Of a stretch of 64,000 nt of DNA, positions 25,008 to 38,499 are shown piece by piece. The stretch covers positions 23,821,376-23,885,375 of the forward strand of contig NC_079373.1 in the NCBI RefSeq assembly GCF_021018895.1, written 5' to 3'. The notes below the pieces were generated by a model, which was not told where the DNA came from, made no database searches, and saw only the letters and a program-made list of their open reading frames with translations. Source of the stretch: Seriola aureovittata (taxonomy: Eukaryota; Chordata; Actinopteri; Carangiformes; Carangidae). The first letter of the stretch is position 1. The number at the start of each line of letters is the position of its first letter. A program made the position numbers and the translations under genes.

Positions 25008-26902
25008 TGACAACTTAGAATTAAATCCTTAAAACAATAACGTTTCTCGACTGTTGGAAAAGCCTAAGCTAATCATCCACTCCAAGCCTTTAATCTAGCA
25101 ACATGCCAAAAGAAGAGGAGAAGAAAAAAAAACTTCTTTCCTCCAGAGCAAAACAGAGTCCCCCAGCTACCACCCATCCTCCTTCCCATAATCCCCACCA
25201 GGTGTTGGCGAACTCCAGCTCCCCTCCCCTCCACCCTCTCAGTCCTCTCCTCCTTCCACCCCTTAATCATTCCTCCATTCCTGGAATCGGACATCTCTTC
25301 TTCGCCCGCAAGGAGAAACACTTTGTATCTGGCAACTGCTGTTGTTGTTCCCTCTCTTCTGGCTTCCTGCCCCCTAGGTCCACCCTCCTTTCTCTACTCC
25401 CTCTACCCTCCCCAACTCCTGTGTCCGGATGTACTAGGTCCATCTGTCAGCATGTCTTTCCACCCAGACTGGAGAAAGGGAGGGGAGGGAAGAGAGGAGG
25501 GAGATGATAGACAAGAGAAAGCAAGAGGGACAGCCAAAGGCCTCACATGAGATGTCCTGAGCTGTCAAAAATGGCTCCTATCTGCTTCCTGTAGAGATAA
25601 ATGGGAATTTTTATTTACTCAAGATTTTACTTTAACGCCCCCCCTCATGTCAGGTGACTTGTGTGAAGAAAGGCCCTGTCCACTTGGGTCCGTGTTTTGC
25701 CAACAGCAGAAGACCTTGAGTCCAGCTTTTAAATTCACTTTCATCTAAAGGTTTTGCCCAGACCTTGTAGAAGATTTTTCCAAAGAGCTTTTACGTGAAA
25801 GCGTGTTTTGGAGAAATGGCGATCTCCTCCTGAGAAGATGAGTGCCCCCCCCCACCCCCACCCCCCCACTCCGCCACCCCCCCAGGCCTCGATTTCACGC
25901 ATCATCAATCCTGACCTGTGTAACCCAATAGGAACCCTTTGTTCTTTCACATCAAAGAGTTCCCGCCGGACCAGAAGATCAATCAGCCACTGATACCGCA
26001 AAAGCGGATTCAGCCCTGTTTGGGAAAGCCATCAATACCGTGACTAAAGGAAGGGGGGAATCCCTCTTTGGTGAATTGATTGATTTGATTGGGTCTCTTC
26101 CTCCGTGATTCCCAAGACAACCGTATTCTCCCTTAACTTTCACAGGTCATCCACACGGAGGTTTTCATTACCAGGATGTCTTATTTTCACCCGGCTGTTT
26201 CATCCTTCACGAACTCACTGACGTTTCCAGGTTGTTTTCTACAAACACACTTTGTCTTTCAGTAACTTGTTGCATAACAGCAACCATCTGTCTCTATTGT
26301 TAATGAGACAACAGGAGGGAATCATTTTTTGTTGATGTAATGAGATTTTCTCTGTTTGGTGTCATCATGCAAAACAAAACCAATCCCCACTGAGTCATGC
26401 CAAGCAAAAACACACAGCTTAGAGATTGTTGTTGTGTCTCCAGGTACGATGTTATTGATTAGTTTGGTGAACCAGGCGAATAGACCCAGTTTCCTCCCTG
26501 TGTTTGATATAATGAAAAATGTATAAACGATTTGTCCTGTTCTACCTGTCCACCAACACTGCCTGGCCATGTCTCTCCGTGGACTGTCCCTCTTTGCTAA
26601 ACAGGCGGTGACCTCATGACCTCACAGCCGGTCTTCCTGAACAGAGGAGGGAAATGGGAAAGAGGCCTGTGTTGTGGCTAAGTCAATGATCGGGCGCCAG
26701 GGAAGCAGGAAGTTAATTTTTTTTTTTTTTTTTTTTTTACACACAAACACTAAAGATTCAGCACTTTTGAAGCAAGTCGCAGAACTGTTTGTTCACATGA
26801 GGCACATAAACAGACAAAATAATAATGATAAGCATGAAGCAGTGACCACACAACGACTGGGATGGGCTGTAGGCACAGTGAGTACCCAGCCAGCAAGTTA
26901 CA

Positions 26903-26903
<1 letters not shown>

Positions 26904-26948
<45 letters not shown>
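26904..26948. repeat. (CA)n microsatellite
   Basis: A perfect CA tract of about 45 bp. Confidence 0.95.
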
Positions 26949-26950
<2 letters not shown>

Positions 26951-27059
26951 AATCAACAAAAACAGAACATGCTGTTAATATTATAAAGGTAATATTTCTG
27001 TCAGTTCTTATCTACTGGGTTGTGTACAAATGTAAGATTCATAATAACAGGAAACCAGA

Positions 27060-27315
27060 TGTGTACCTTTGATCCCCAGTAAAGCTCTGTCCGTCACATC
27101 CTCGTGAACATGACCTCTCAGGAACGCCTTGAGGGACTTTCTTTAAATCTGGACCAAACGTTCGCTTGGACTCAAGGATCATCTGATTAGATTTTTTTGG
27201 TGGTGAAAGGTGAAAGGTCAAGATCTAACTTGACAAGGTAACTGTTCAACGCCGTAACGCAGGACCAGAAGGGAAGATCATGACGATATTTCCTACAACT
27301 TGGCGGAGGTGTACA
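27060..27315 (-). mobile_element. Dispersed repeat, copy 2 (tgaccttgacctttgacc family)
   Basis: On the minus strand this reads ctttcacctttcaccacc..., tctaatcagatgatccttga, gtccaagcgaacg, ccctcaaggcgttcctga, and tcatgttcacgaggatgtga. These phrases parallel the copy at 7450-7730. Orientation is opposite to copy 1 and divergence is high, so the edges are approximate. Confidence 0.5.
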
Positions 27316-28419
27316 ACAGACACAGACAGTTAGTTGGGGGGGGGGGGCATTAGCACAAATTAAGTAACCGCAATTAACCTCTAATTACTTTTAGAATACA
27401 GTTTTTGATTCTGATCATCTCTTAGGTTTTGTCTTATCACCCTGTGACAAAGCTTTTGTACTCCAAAAGGTAAAATTCTGTATGTCTGTATTTGTTTCCT
27501 AGAAATGTTAAAGGGCAGTGGATCAGATCTCCGGAGACAAAGTACACACCCCCTTTTTCCCCTCAGAGAAACATGAAGTTGAAACCATAATCCATTAACA
27601 GTTATTTCTTTGGGCCTTCACTCAGGAGGGTAGAATAAAGAAGTGAATAAAAACACAGGCAGCTGAACTTCCGGTCTTAGCATCACATCCCATCAACCTT
27701 TAGCTTTGCCCCCCCCCGGCAGCCTCCTATACCCCATACTGTCACCTCTGGCTGTGGTACAGTAACCCCCTCCCCTTGTCCTGGCAGCTTACTGTAGTAT
27801 GCCCAGCGGGCAAAGGGCCAGCCAGTGAGCAGCTGGCCGTGGGATGGTGACGTTTGATCTTCGGGGAGGCACCGTGAGCGCCTGAGCTTTCCTCGGCTGA
27901 AGCGCTTTGTGCTTAAGTGGCATTAGCGGCGGGGAGATCCTTTAAGACGGCGCAGCCACGCACGAGACCCGTGGGCAGCTGGTTCTGTGAGGGGCTGATG
28001 GGATTGAAGGAGCCAGGGAGTGCTGGCTATGCTGGGTGTGAGGTCGGACGGGGATATAGGAAGGGGAGAGTGAAGTGAGGAGGAAGGGGGGGGGGGGGGG
28101 GGTGGTGGCAAGACTTGGTGTTGTAGCAGTGCCAACTTTGGCTTGGTTCAAATCCTCGATATCACCAGTGCAGGGGAGGGAGGGAGGAAGGGGGGGGGGG
28201 GTTGACATGGTGCTGCCAAGGATTAGGGGTGTTTGGCTTTTCAGTCAAAGTGGCAACGGCGATGTGTGTGTGGAGGGAGGGGAGTGCACGTGTGTCCTTG
28301 GATTGATGAATGTGATGTATGAATGACTATAAAGGGGGCTGTTAATGGAGCGGGAGGGATGCTTGAGCTAAATGTAGGTAATGACAATGTCGGCTGTTTT
28401 ATAGGACTGTACATGTATT

Positions 28420-28423
<4 letters not shown>

Positions 28424-28471
<48 letters not shown>
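28424..28471. repeat. (TG)n microsatellite
   Basis: A perfect TG tract of 48 bp. Confidence 0.95.
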
Positions 28472-28472
<1 letters not shown>

Positions 28473-29319
28473 ATGCGCCCACGTGCCAGCCCATCCTTTG
28501 TGTGTGTGCGCTGTGGCTCAGTGTGGTGACAGTTGGTGGCCCAGGTTGCAAAGCAGTGACAGTGGTAATCGCCGCATCTCGGGCATTTGGCGAACAGCTG
28601 TCAACTCTTAGCGTACAGCGGCCGTCTGCTCGCTGTCGTTGTGTGTCACTGTCACAGCTGAAACGCTGAAAGAAAATCTGCCATTAGTGGATTTAAACTC
28701 ACCACGTCTCCACTGGGTGACATGTACTGTAGGTCTCACGTGATAAAAGTGACACCATCTGGGTTACGTGTAGGTCTGGTGACATTAGATCAAGGTACTC
28801 GAGTTGACTTTAGTTTGACACAGTTTTGTTTAAAAGTTTAAAGTTTAAAATAAATGAAAAAAGCAAGAATATTTGGAGGTTGTGTGAAAAGACAAATTGA
28901 AACACACATTAAAAAGCAAAGTAAGGATTTCAATGGTCGTTGTAGTTACTCCACTGTCCGTCGCCAGCACAACTCTCACTGTAAAAATAATCCAAGGAAT
29001 CAATTCCACCACGTTTACACTGACACTTTAAAATGTGAGTTTAAACAGTCAGTTTCACAATCAAGCCTAAACCTTCTTTAGCTTTTCACTTCAATAAAAA
29101 GTCAGACTAACCTGTAACTTTAAATCTGTGTGTCTGACACAAGTACAGTTTAATGATCAAAAAATAAATCTCTTTAATTTCAAATGTCACATCGACATAG
29201 TTTTCAGTCATTTTCACATGAAGATCCTGAAATAACGAATGTCAACAACAGCGCTGTCTGCTGTATATTAAACAATAAACATGAACAAAGTAAAAATAGC
29301 AGGCTAATACCGAAACTAA

Positions 29320-29470
29320 TAAATAAAAGAAAAGTTTTAAAAAAGTTTCCAGAGGTCTTAAAATTGTTTCTAATGAGACTTCCTCAGGCAGGTTGCTCCA
29401 AAGCTCAGCGGCTCTGTCCAAAAATGTTGGATTACCTTTTGTGTTTGATCTCAACTGTGGAGCAGTTTAA
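29320..29470 (-). pseudogene. LINE reverse-transcriptase ORF, C-terminal fragment
   Basis: On the minus strand a short frame reads RSNTKGNPTFLDRAAELWSN followed by LPEEVSLETILRPLETFLK. The pattern (R-S-x-T-K/R-G-x-x-x-F-x-x-x-A-x-x-x-W-N/S-x-L-P, then L-x-x-F-K) is the usual C-terminal tail after the reverse transcriptase of L2/CR1/Rex-type LINEs in vertebrates. The upstream RT domain is absent, so this is a 5'-truncated, dead copy. Downstream on that strand the DNA is T-rich. The exact clade cannot be fixed from this piece. Confidence 0.55.
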
Positions 29471-29711
29471 CAGAGACCACATCCTCTTAGCTGAAACAAA
29501 TTAACCACTCTCTTCAAATACCCTGGTTATTGTTTACCTTCAGAAGCGTGTAAGACTCCTGGCTTTGTGTTCTCCGGAGTTCCTCGAAGCTCATTTCTTC
29601 CCCGCCGCTCACTCGGTCAAAGGTCATCCCTTGTGCTAATTGTTCCAGAGGGGATGGAGTGGAGTGAGGCCTGTTCTCCTGGACCGACTCCAGACATCTG
29701 AACAATATACC

Positions 29712-29726
29712 GTGTGTTTGTGTGTG

Positions 29727-29785
<59 letters not shown>
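29712..29785. repeat. (TG)n microsatellite
   Basis: A TG tract of about 74 bp with two small interruptions on the left. Confidence 0.95.
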
Positions 29786-29787
<2 letters not shown>

Positions 29788-31238
29788 GGACTGACAGGCT
29801 GGGTGGTCCACAGCCCCGCTACGTTAGGGGTGGGGGGTGGGTAATGGGGTCAAGTCAAGCAAAGTCAGTTCTTGTTTTGCCGTGTAGACCAGACCCCCTA
29901 CCTTTGGCTAACATTTGCAGAGCACCCAAAACCCTCCAGAGAGCTGTGTCAAGGGCACACTGGAGGGTCAGGGCGCCGTGGAGGAGTTTGCCGAACATGA
30001 AATGTGAAAGGCATGCGGTGCCTGGAGACGGGAGAGGAACTCTTAAGTGGGCCAAATATACATCAGACATATGTACATACCAGAGATTCTCATGAAGTCA
30101 CAATGTCCCGAGTCAGAACTGTCTTTGATATCAAAGTCTGGGCCAAGTCAGAAGTCTTAGTAACGAATGAGAAGTACAAATGTGGTTATAGTAGAAATCT
30201 TTAATACGGAAACCTAAAAGTAACCCAAATGTTTTTAAGTTAAATCTGTAACTTTCAGTTTTGATTTCTGTAACTTTTCTTATGCTGAGTTTTAAACATG
30301 GAAACTTTACCAGGAGGCAGTTGCTGAACATGTTAAAATGGAGCCAACACTCTTGTGTTTCCAGGCTGTCTATCGTCTGTCGATTTTGGAAACCTACCTG
30401 CAGGGATTTGCTCCCGTTCAGCCACAAGAGCATTAGCGAGATCTGACGCTAATGTTGGGTGATAAGACCTGGCTCGCAGTCTGCGTTACAGCTCAACCCA
30501 AAGTTTCTGGTTGGGGTTAAAGGCATGGCTTTGAGGTAGTATTCATCCATCACTTTGCCCTTTGTTTGTACGACGCAGAACAAGCCCGATTATTCAAAAC
30601 CATGATCTAGGACCTGACATAAATGATCCACATCTCTGCTGCCGATCTCATGAGACAGCCACCGTCACTGGCTTGACTGTAGTCAGACTCTAAGTCTTTG
30701 GCACAGATTGATAGACCTTTACGGGCCTTCTCCTCGGGATAACCCGGTTGCTGTGTGAGTCCACATACTGTATATTGTATTTGCGAGACATTCCAACACA
30801 TCGGTTGTTTGTATCTCCACGCATCTATTTGCTGTCAGCGCCTTGGAAAACTAAATCATAAAATCCAAACAGGATTTCCCTGTTTATATCTCGAGGCAGC
30901 ATAATTCCACATGGATGCGACTGTGTAACATCCACCTCTCAGTCCTGCAGCTCTTCCTCCTCTGGTTTGTGCCACCAACCAGATGCTCATAGTAATAACT
31001 CCAACAGAGGCCTAATTAAAGGGGCCTCGTCACTTAAGGTCACACAACAACCAGCAAATCGGCAACAAACAACCACATAATGGCTCTCATCCTGCTCACC
31101 ATCCCATCATCCCCGGCTCTGGGGGGGCCATTACCCACGCTGCTTCAGGGCCTCCTTCCTTTCCCACTGTTTACCGCATTCCTCCCATACTTCAGCCTTA
31201 CTTGCATGGGAAGCTCCAGACCCATGCATGTGAGGGAT

Positions 31239-31241
<3 letters not shown>

Positions 31242-31289
<48 letters not shown>

Positions 31290-31299
31290 TGTGTGTGTG
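31242..31299. repeat. (TG)n microsatellite
   Basis: A TG tract of about 58 bp with one ggg interruption. Confidence 0.95.
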
Positions 31300-34200
31300 A
31301 TATTGAAACAGCTGTCGAAGGAGCGAGGTTCAGGTCTTGTCTGAACTTGTGCGTCGCGACTCATTTCCTGGCGTGTGGGGGGATGACTGGGATATTATAC
31401 AGAGGCTGAGAGGAGGCCACGTGGCGCCGGAATGCAACAAGTTCAGACCTCATCACCCGCTATCACGCTGCGTTTTGTTGTCTTTTGTTCTGACTCAATA
31501 CAGGCAAACTATTCGTCGTAGTAGATAGTTTGATCTAGAGGTGAGCAGTGAACCTGAGTAACTGGTGTAGAATTGGAGTAAACGCTTGCACCTTTAAAAT
31601 ATACTGAGTAAACGTTACCAAGACAAATGAGTCAGGTCATTTAACAGACAGCTCCACTTCCAGGTGAGCGTCTTTTCCACTGGTTTTCACACCTCTGTTT
31701 TATCATTTTGTCTCTGGTTTCTACTGCTGTGCCGGACAGTAAGATCTGGACACTTCATCATTTGGACTAAGAGAAAAGAGCAGTCACATTGTTAGCATTC
31801 CTCAGCTACAGCTCCCATAAGGCCAAAAGACATGTAGCACACACAAAAAAAACTATTACAAAATCTAGGTGTAACCAGACTTCTAACTGTTTAGATTTGA
31901 CTTGCTTCTAATGCACAAACAGGAAGTCATTTAAAAAAAACACACTAAAATACAATGATGTACAATAATTTAACTTAAAAACAAAACATTTTGGAGGATG
32001 ATCTCGGTGCGTGTGGGGTTTGGGCAACATGCCATTTTAACTGCTGTGTTCCTGTGTATAATTTTTTTCCTGGATGTTTGTCAGGAAGGGATGAGACAAA
32101 TTTAATTACATCAGCATTGCGGTTGAGGTCGGATGATGCTGAGTGTTGCTCCGTCTGCCTTGTTTACGCCGCAGTTTGGATTACGGCGACACAATGAGCG
32201 TTGTGTTCGTCCAGGACTTAAAGAGCGGATGCACCCCTGTTGTCTGGATGTAATGCATCACAATCTGCAGATTTTCAACTGTTATTGTTGTTCTCGTTGT
32301 TTTCGGTCACAGCTGTCGGCCAGTGCTTCTTGATTAGGAGAGGAAAGTTTAATTTGTTAAAAGTCCCCAGTGCACAGTTTCAGATAAACACCAGCAGAAG
32401 CAAAATCGTATCGTAAATACATGGTAAATACATGGTAAAATCCATTGCTAATGCTAACTGCCTTAGCCGTAAGTTATCAGATAAATGCTGGTACACAAAT
32501 TACAGTCGAATCCAAATAACGGGCAAAAACAGATAAATTTGGTGCCTTATACTCTCAATGAAACCAAAAACAAGATGCTTCACATTAAAAGCCTCTCAGG
32601 AAAGGGGAGAAATTATACTCTTTGAGCCACTGGACAGATTTTAATGTGGAACCTGCAGCAAAATAACCAGTGAGCAGACATGATAATGTGTGATGTATTG
32701 ATGTAAATGAAGCTGAGGAGATGTAAATGTGCCCAGTTTGAATGAACAGCAAATTAAAATGGGACCAGCTCAGAAAACAGGGAGCCTATGTCTACTATAA
32801 TCCTACTTCAAATAATGGCCTGGCTCTCTCTGCAGGTGAATGTGTGTGTAAAGGAAAGCAAAGCCAGAATCAGCCAGACTGTATACATGTCCGGTAGGTG
32901 TTGTTTTGACTGTTGCCTGTATATTGAGACCACTGGCTGACGTCTATACATGTCTGTACAGCTGTTAAGAAACTGAAACACGCCCTCTCTGTTCCCATGT
33001 GGCCTGACGAGGAATGTCAGCGATGTTTTGCTAAGAGAAACAAAGTGGATCCATGCAGGAGAGATGACCTTTTTTGGACAAATCGTTACTCGATGCTATA
33101 CAATAGTTTCTCTCCCCTTGTGTCTCTCTTATTGTCTTTCAGTGTCGCTCTCTGTTGATCTTTTCCTCTTGTCTGTGCTCTCTCCTCCTCGTTCTCGTTT
33201 CCTCTCGAAATGGAGTCACAAAAGTGAATAGAAATAATCACCGCTACCACACACATATAGTACAAGACAGGACACACACACACACACACTTTCACAGCTC
33301 AACATTGTGAAACTCCCCCACCCCCCACCCATCCCCCATCTGTGTTTCCTGTTTTCCCCATGCTTGTACTCGTCTGTTTCCAGCGGGTCTGTTTGTTTGC
33401 GGACCTGCTCTCGAAGGACACCCTTCAGTCTGACGCTTCCTGTTTTCACTGGACCGCACAAGTCAAAAGTGCAGGTAAACAGGACTTTTTGTCCACTCGA
33501 ACCAGCAACAAAACACCCCAACTTTTCCATCACCTGCCCACGGAAAACACAACATCGCACATAGAGACCCCCATATCTTGAAAATGCACTTGGCAAGATT
33601 TTAAAATGAAAAAATCAGCCTGTCTTGTTGATGTAAATCTTGATTATTGGGTACAATAGAAAGGAGCGTTCCATCCCAGCAGAAGCAAATTCACCACCTC
33701 CGTTTTGGCCCAGGTGAAGCTGATTGAGTTTGGTGATCAATGAACTGAAATAAACACCAGAACTGATGAGGCCATATATTTCTTAATATTTATTTATTTG
33801 ATTTGATCATTTACCTGTTGAATCGACTTCACACTGTCTCTGTGTAAAGTCAAGCCCCTCCCATCTGGCACCCAACAGTTTATACTATCACCAAGTGGAA
33901 ATGTTTTGGCAATTTCACTCCTCAAAGGTTGCAAACACACTAATGATGTTATGTAAATCAGAAAAATCATTATGCACTCTAAAAACATCACTTTTCCTTT
34001 TGCTATCTTACAAAAAAAAAAAAAACAACTCACTGACCGCAACAGTAGATACGCCTGTGTTACCAAAATAATATGGATCTGGGTGCCAGTTGACTTGCTT
34101 ACTTTTGGACAACAGCCATTGCTGTGGGATGGGATTGACATTAACCTGTAATAAAAAGAAATCTTTCCTCACCTTCAAAAATACCACAACTGAGATCTGA

Positions 34201-34418
34201 ATTCAAAATGTATTACGGGTGCATTTTGGAATAGATAGATGCAATGTGTGGCCAACAGTTTCAATTGTTTGTAGGGTTGATTTCTAAAGCGAGTGTCACA
34301 ATTAGTTTCTGTTTTTTTTTTTTTTTTAAAGAACCATCTGCTTTAATTTGCAATCTTATTTAACTGCAAGGGTAAATGTGTAATTTGAGTAAATAGTGTA
34401 TAAATGACTGCTACTGTG

Positions 34419-34858
34419 TTTAAAAGGTGCTATTTGTAAGTTTTGCTATTGCTACATAGCCAATGTTAGCATTAACAGCTGTTTACTTACCAGTTTTGCC
34501 AAGAGATTCAGCCATTGTTGCGTTTACAGGACATGAGGTTTTAGCACGCCCTCTGAGCAGCGCTACTTCTCCCGGGCAGATTGGTCGCCACAGTGACTTG
34601 GTATCAGAAAATGATGAGACGGGCCAACTGGACTGGGGCTAGCTGGTTAGCATGCTAACTTCTGTACAAGAAAAGAAGTGATAGAAATAGAAGCAGAACA
34701 AGAGGGTTGCTGTCCACCTCTGGATACAGCTCTCAGTGAGTATAGGAATGAAGCTTGATGCTGAACTTGCATAATTTTTTTTAGGCTGGCAAGTAAACAG
34801 CTGTTAATGCTAACGTTGGCTATGTGGCAATAGCAAGACTTACAAATAGCTCTTTTAA
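34419..34858. mobile_element. MITE with long terminal inverted repeats
   Basis: The left end reads ttaaaaggtgctatttgtaa, then gttttgctattgctacatag, then ccaatgttagcattaacagc. The right end reads gctgttaatgctaacgttgg, ctatgtggcaatagcaagac, then ttacaaatagctcttttaa. The two arms are inverted copies for about 70 bp with only a few mismatches. The 440-bp element has no protein frame of its own. TTAA or TA borders it on each side. High arm identity suggests a fairly young insertion. Confidence 0.82.
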
Positions 34859-35420
34859 CGTAAGCTTTGAGGGGCGTTTGCACTTAAACTTTTGGTAATG
34901 CCCTAGCATATATCATTATATATGCAGATGATGTGATTATTTTCTACTATTTCCATTTAGGAACTCCTGACTGTGGCACAAGGAGCAGTGAACGTGCTCA
35001 AAGGCTGAATCTGACGAGAAAGTGCAATGTCACTGTTGTCGACTTGATTCCAACCAGCTTTAGCTCCGACAGGTAGAGAAAAATACTGCAAACCCCACCC
35101 CTCCTTCATAGAGGTAAGTTAAGAAAACAACTGTCCCATCTGAGCTGAAAGGTAAATGACATACTGAGTGTTAAACATGCCAGAAAGCTTCAGAGAGAAA
35201 ACGGGCAGGAGCAGTCTGCCTGTTTAGTATCTGTAAGAGTGACAGAAATGGGCTAAAGGCAGAGGGAAGTGGACACCCAGTGAAGGGAAATCCTCTCTGT
35301 GGGTCAAACACACACACACACACGCGCACACACAAGCAGTATGTGAGTGCAACCCTTTATTGAAGCTGACCAAACCCTCTACACAATCCCCAGCCTCTCA
35401 CGTCTGTTGTGACACACACA

Positions 35421-35455
<35 letters not shown>

Positions 35456-36420
35456 TGAAGCAGGACAGCAGTGAGGCGATGCAGAGACAGAGTGATGGAG
35501 GTGTTGATAACACTGGAGCCGCCATTGTCTTCACAGAGCTCAGACCGGGGTGTGTGTGTGTGTGTGTGTCTGGGGCTGTCACGAAACAGCTGTAGGGAAC
35601 TTCTATGGAAATCAAAGTGGGTGTGTGTGTGTGCGCGTGTGTGTGTGTGTACTTTTCAGTTTTTATATATCTCTGACAAAGCAATTCACAGAAATCTCCC
35701 TGAAACTTGATTTTGGATGAATGTACACTGGGCAGTGTGACAGAAACATAAATATTATAATAACTGAGAGCATGTTGTACAAATCATTCAGAAGACAAGT
35801 AAACAGATTCTAGACATTTTTTCATTTGTGGTCACAAAAACAGGCTACTACAGAGGAAAAAGTGTGTGTAAGAACTAGTAAGACAAGTTTGCACAATACA
35901 GGAAACATGCGCCTACTTGTCTGTGTCTTTGTGTGTGTGTCCAGGTGCTGTAGGTGTAAATGTGATGCCCTGATTTGAATGTGAATAGTGTGAATGGGTG
36001 GTGGAGACAGCAGCAGAGACAAGATCTGGCTGTGGGCTGAACAGGTCTGAAAAAAAATTCTACATCCAGTGTGTTAAAACAAGCTGCTCCTGAAACCACC
36101 CTGAAGTGGATACATGTCCACGTTGTTTACACATTGTTAGCATTTTAACGTTTCCTTTAATTGTGATGGTTTTAGTGATATACTCCACACATGTATGGCT
36201 CCCTTCCATCAACAGGAACTTAAGCATGAACCTTTTTGGTAACTCAGGAAGTTTACATGCATTCCTCAGGCACCTCCAATTTTGGTCCTTGATTCTTCAC
36301 AGGGAACAAGACACTGTGTTGTTGTCTTTACAAAGACATGGTGGAAATGAAAAAGAAAAAGTGCATAAGGAACTAGTTCATTTTAGGACAATATAGGAAG
36401 GATGACTGTTTTTATATGCC
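34859..36420. other. Intergenic with short CA/TG tracts
   Basis: This stretch holds CA tracts near 35307 and 35412-35455, TG tracts near 35551 and 35620-35650, and unique sequence. No gene was recognised. Confidence 0.55.
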
Positions 36421-36970
36421 AACCTGGAAATTAGCACCACCCTGGTTCCCTCGACGAAAAAGCCAATGGGATTTTTTGGGGGGGATTACTGCAGAAAATA
36501 AACTCTGTGATAAACAGAAGTTTTGATTTAGCAAGATGATCTTCACAAATGAACACCGTTATTATGACTTTTGAAGAATCAATCGCCAGAAGGAAGAAGC
36601 TAATGCTAGGCTACAAACAAACTAAACCAACCTGTAGTTTGATTTTGCGCGTACCTCTTCTACAAAAGCCCTTCCTCTCACAAAGTTAGTAATAGTTTGC
36701 AAAATTGTGAGGATAAACACGTGTTTTGTTAGCTGTGATGACTTTTGAGTCTCATTCAGCCACTTCTTAGCTACTGTCTTTTTTCAAGAGACATAACATC
36801 TTAAATTAATCACAAGTGGAATTTACTGACAGATTTTAAGTGGTAGAATAAAACATGAAAATGTCTTGAGCTTGTGTTAACCCACAGACCAGGGATGAGG
36901 TAACAGGAAATGCTAAAAGGCTAACTAATTATGAGATTTTAGGACTTATTCCTGCAGCACTCTATAAATG
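36421..36970. repeat. Left arm of a 0.55-kb inverted repeat pair
   Basis: Starts ccaacctggaaattagcacc, then accctggttccctcgacg, aaaaagccaatggga. Later phrases are gatgatcttcacaaatg, cttctacaaaagcccttcc, aacatgaaaatgtcttgagc and attcctgcagcactc. Each has a reverse-complement partner in the 39930-40565 arm. The two arms are probably copies of one teleost MITE-like element inserted in opposite directions, or the ends of a larger composite. Confidence 0.72.
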
Positions 36971-37824
36971 TTTAAAAGTGTTTATACAAAGGCCTCAAAC
37001 TGAGTCAGATTAAGAATAAAAACATCTGAAAAGTTTGAAAGCAGCTTCAAACCCGACTCTCTGAAACCATGTCAGACTGAAGAAAAAGCCCAAAGCCAGT
37101 TTTCCTGCAGTAAAAAAACAACAACCTGAGGACAGAGTTTCCAAAAGAACAGCATGTACAGAATGAGTAGTCATCATCATCGCGTGCTGTTCACCTGTGA
37201 GTTTGTGTGTTTGTGTGTGTGTGTGTTGCTCTGGTGAGCGTTCCTGCCCCTGCACAGATACAATCGGCGTGATAAGAGCAGGAAGCATGTGGTTGTTATC
37301 TGCGAGCAGGAGCCGAGCAGCTCCACCTGAGTAGTTGTCTCTGCTAATCTCAACCTCAGCCAAGAGCTTTCGAAAGAATCCGTCTCCATCACTAACGTCT
37401 CCTTGTCGTCACGCCGCGAAGCCTTTCTCTTCTTTTGACTCCCGCGTTCCTTGGCTTTCACATCGCATTGTCTTGCCTCCGCGCTGTGTTGCGTTTGCGT
37501 CACTTTTGCGCCAGCGTCGCGTCACAGGCCAGTGCACACCTCCAGAGATCAACATTTGAAGAGGTTCAGCTTGTTGATTGCTGACGCACAGTTTCACCTG
37601 CACACACTTCGCTGAGAGCACAAAGAAGAAAAACAACTACTCTGATGTTTCCTGCACTGAAAACAAAGTCACTGCAAATTCACACAGAAGGTTCATGCAC
37701 AAAACTTGAAAGTACAATTTAAAGAGAGCTTGAAGCTTGTTACAGCTTTGTTTACTCTGATAATGATACAACATTTATACGTCTTTGACATTCATGGTGT
37801 GATTTCAGTGACCTCTGCATGGAT

Positions 37825-37900
37825 TTACACCTGCACTGACATGTTTCTCTCATGAACAATTCCCATACAGATTTGCATGTTAATACCAGGTGTGAATGGG
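37825..37900. mobile_element. Small palindromic MITE-like remnant
   Basis: Left side atttacacctgcactgacatg and right side catgttaataccaggtgtga are inverted versions of each other across 75 bp. The same terminal motif (cattaacatg / caggtgtga) recurs in the larger repeat at 38500-39045, so this may be a deleted relative. Confidence 0.45.
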
Positions 37901-38004
37901 ACACAAAGTAACTTCGGAGTATCCGGAGATACTTGGCCATTAGGTTCTTAAAACTTGATTCCAAGTTTTAAGATTTAATTGTTTGCTTTTGGTTTTCTTT
38001 TGTT

Positions 38005-38008
<4 letters not shown>

Positions 38009-38039
<31 letters not shown>
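38009..38039. repeat. (TG)n microsatellite
   Basis: A perfect TG tract of about 31 bp, preceded by a gttt/tgtttg run. Confidence 0.93.
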
Positions 38040-38041
<2 letters not shown>

Positions 38042-38258
38042 TCATTGTATGCAGCACTGCTCATGGTAAATACAACGTTCTTCTTTCAAGCACAAAAAAC
38101 AAACAGACTTCCTGTGCATCATGTGCTAACTTTAGTATTTCGCAATAGACACTCTCTCATTGTCTGCTGCTGTCTGCCTCTCTGTCGTTCTCACACAATA
38201 AATTCAATGATAAGCCATACTCACTTCCTCAGCATGTGTCATAGGCATAGGCATACAT

Positions 38259-38261
<3 letters not shown>

Positions 38262-38294
<33 letters not shown>
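38262..38294. repeat. (CA)n microsatellite
   Basis: A perfect CA tract of about 33 bp. Confidence 0.93.
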
Positions 38295-38301
<7 letters not shown>

Positions 38302-38499
38302 GACACACACAGACAGGTCTTGCTCCAGACCTGATTAGTGCATGTGGTGAGTCTTTGTTTGAGGACAAAGGATTTCCCTGTCTAAGACAAGCAGCCTGTG
38401 TTAAAGAAACAAGGAGGGGGACAAGATTAGCTGTTGAATGAGAGGAGCGGGTGGGGTCGGAGGGGTGCACTGACCCCGCTTTGCTCACCTTTAGAGAAC

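Larger units (their letters stand above)
25008..34418. other. Intergenic, no gene recognised
   Basis: Pyrimidine-rich blocks (25140-25480), G runs (28086-28102, 28190-28201), TG/CA microsatellites, a diverged dispersed repeat and a LINE fragment are present. A moderately GC-rich, CpG-containing patch lies at about 27780-28030. No multi-exon coding pattern was found on either strand. Confidence 0.6.
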
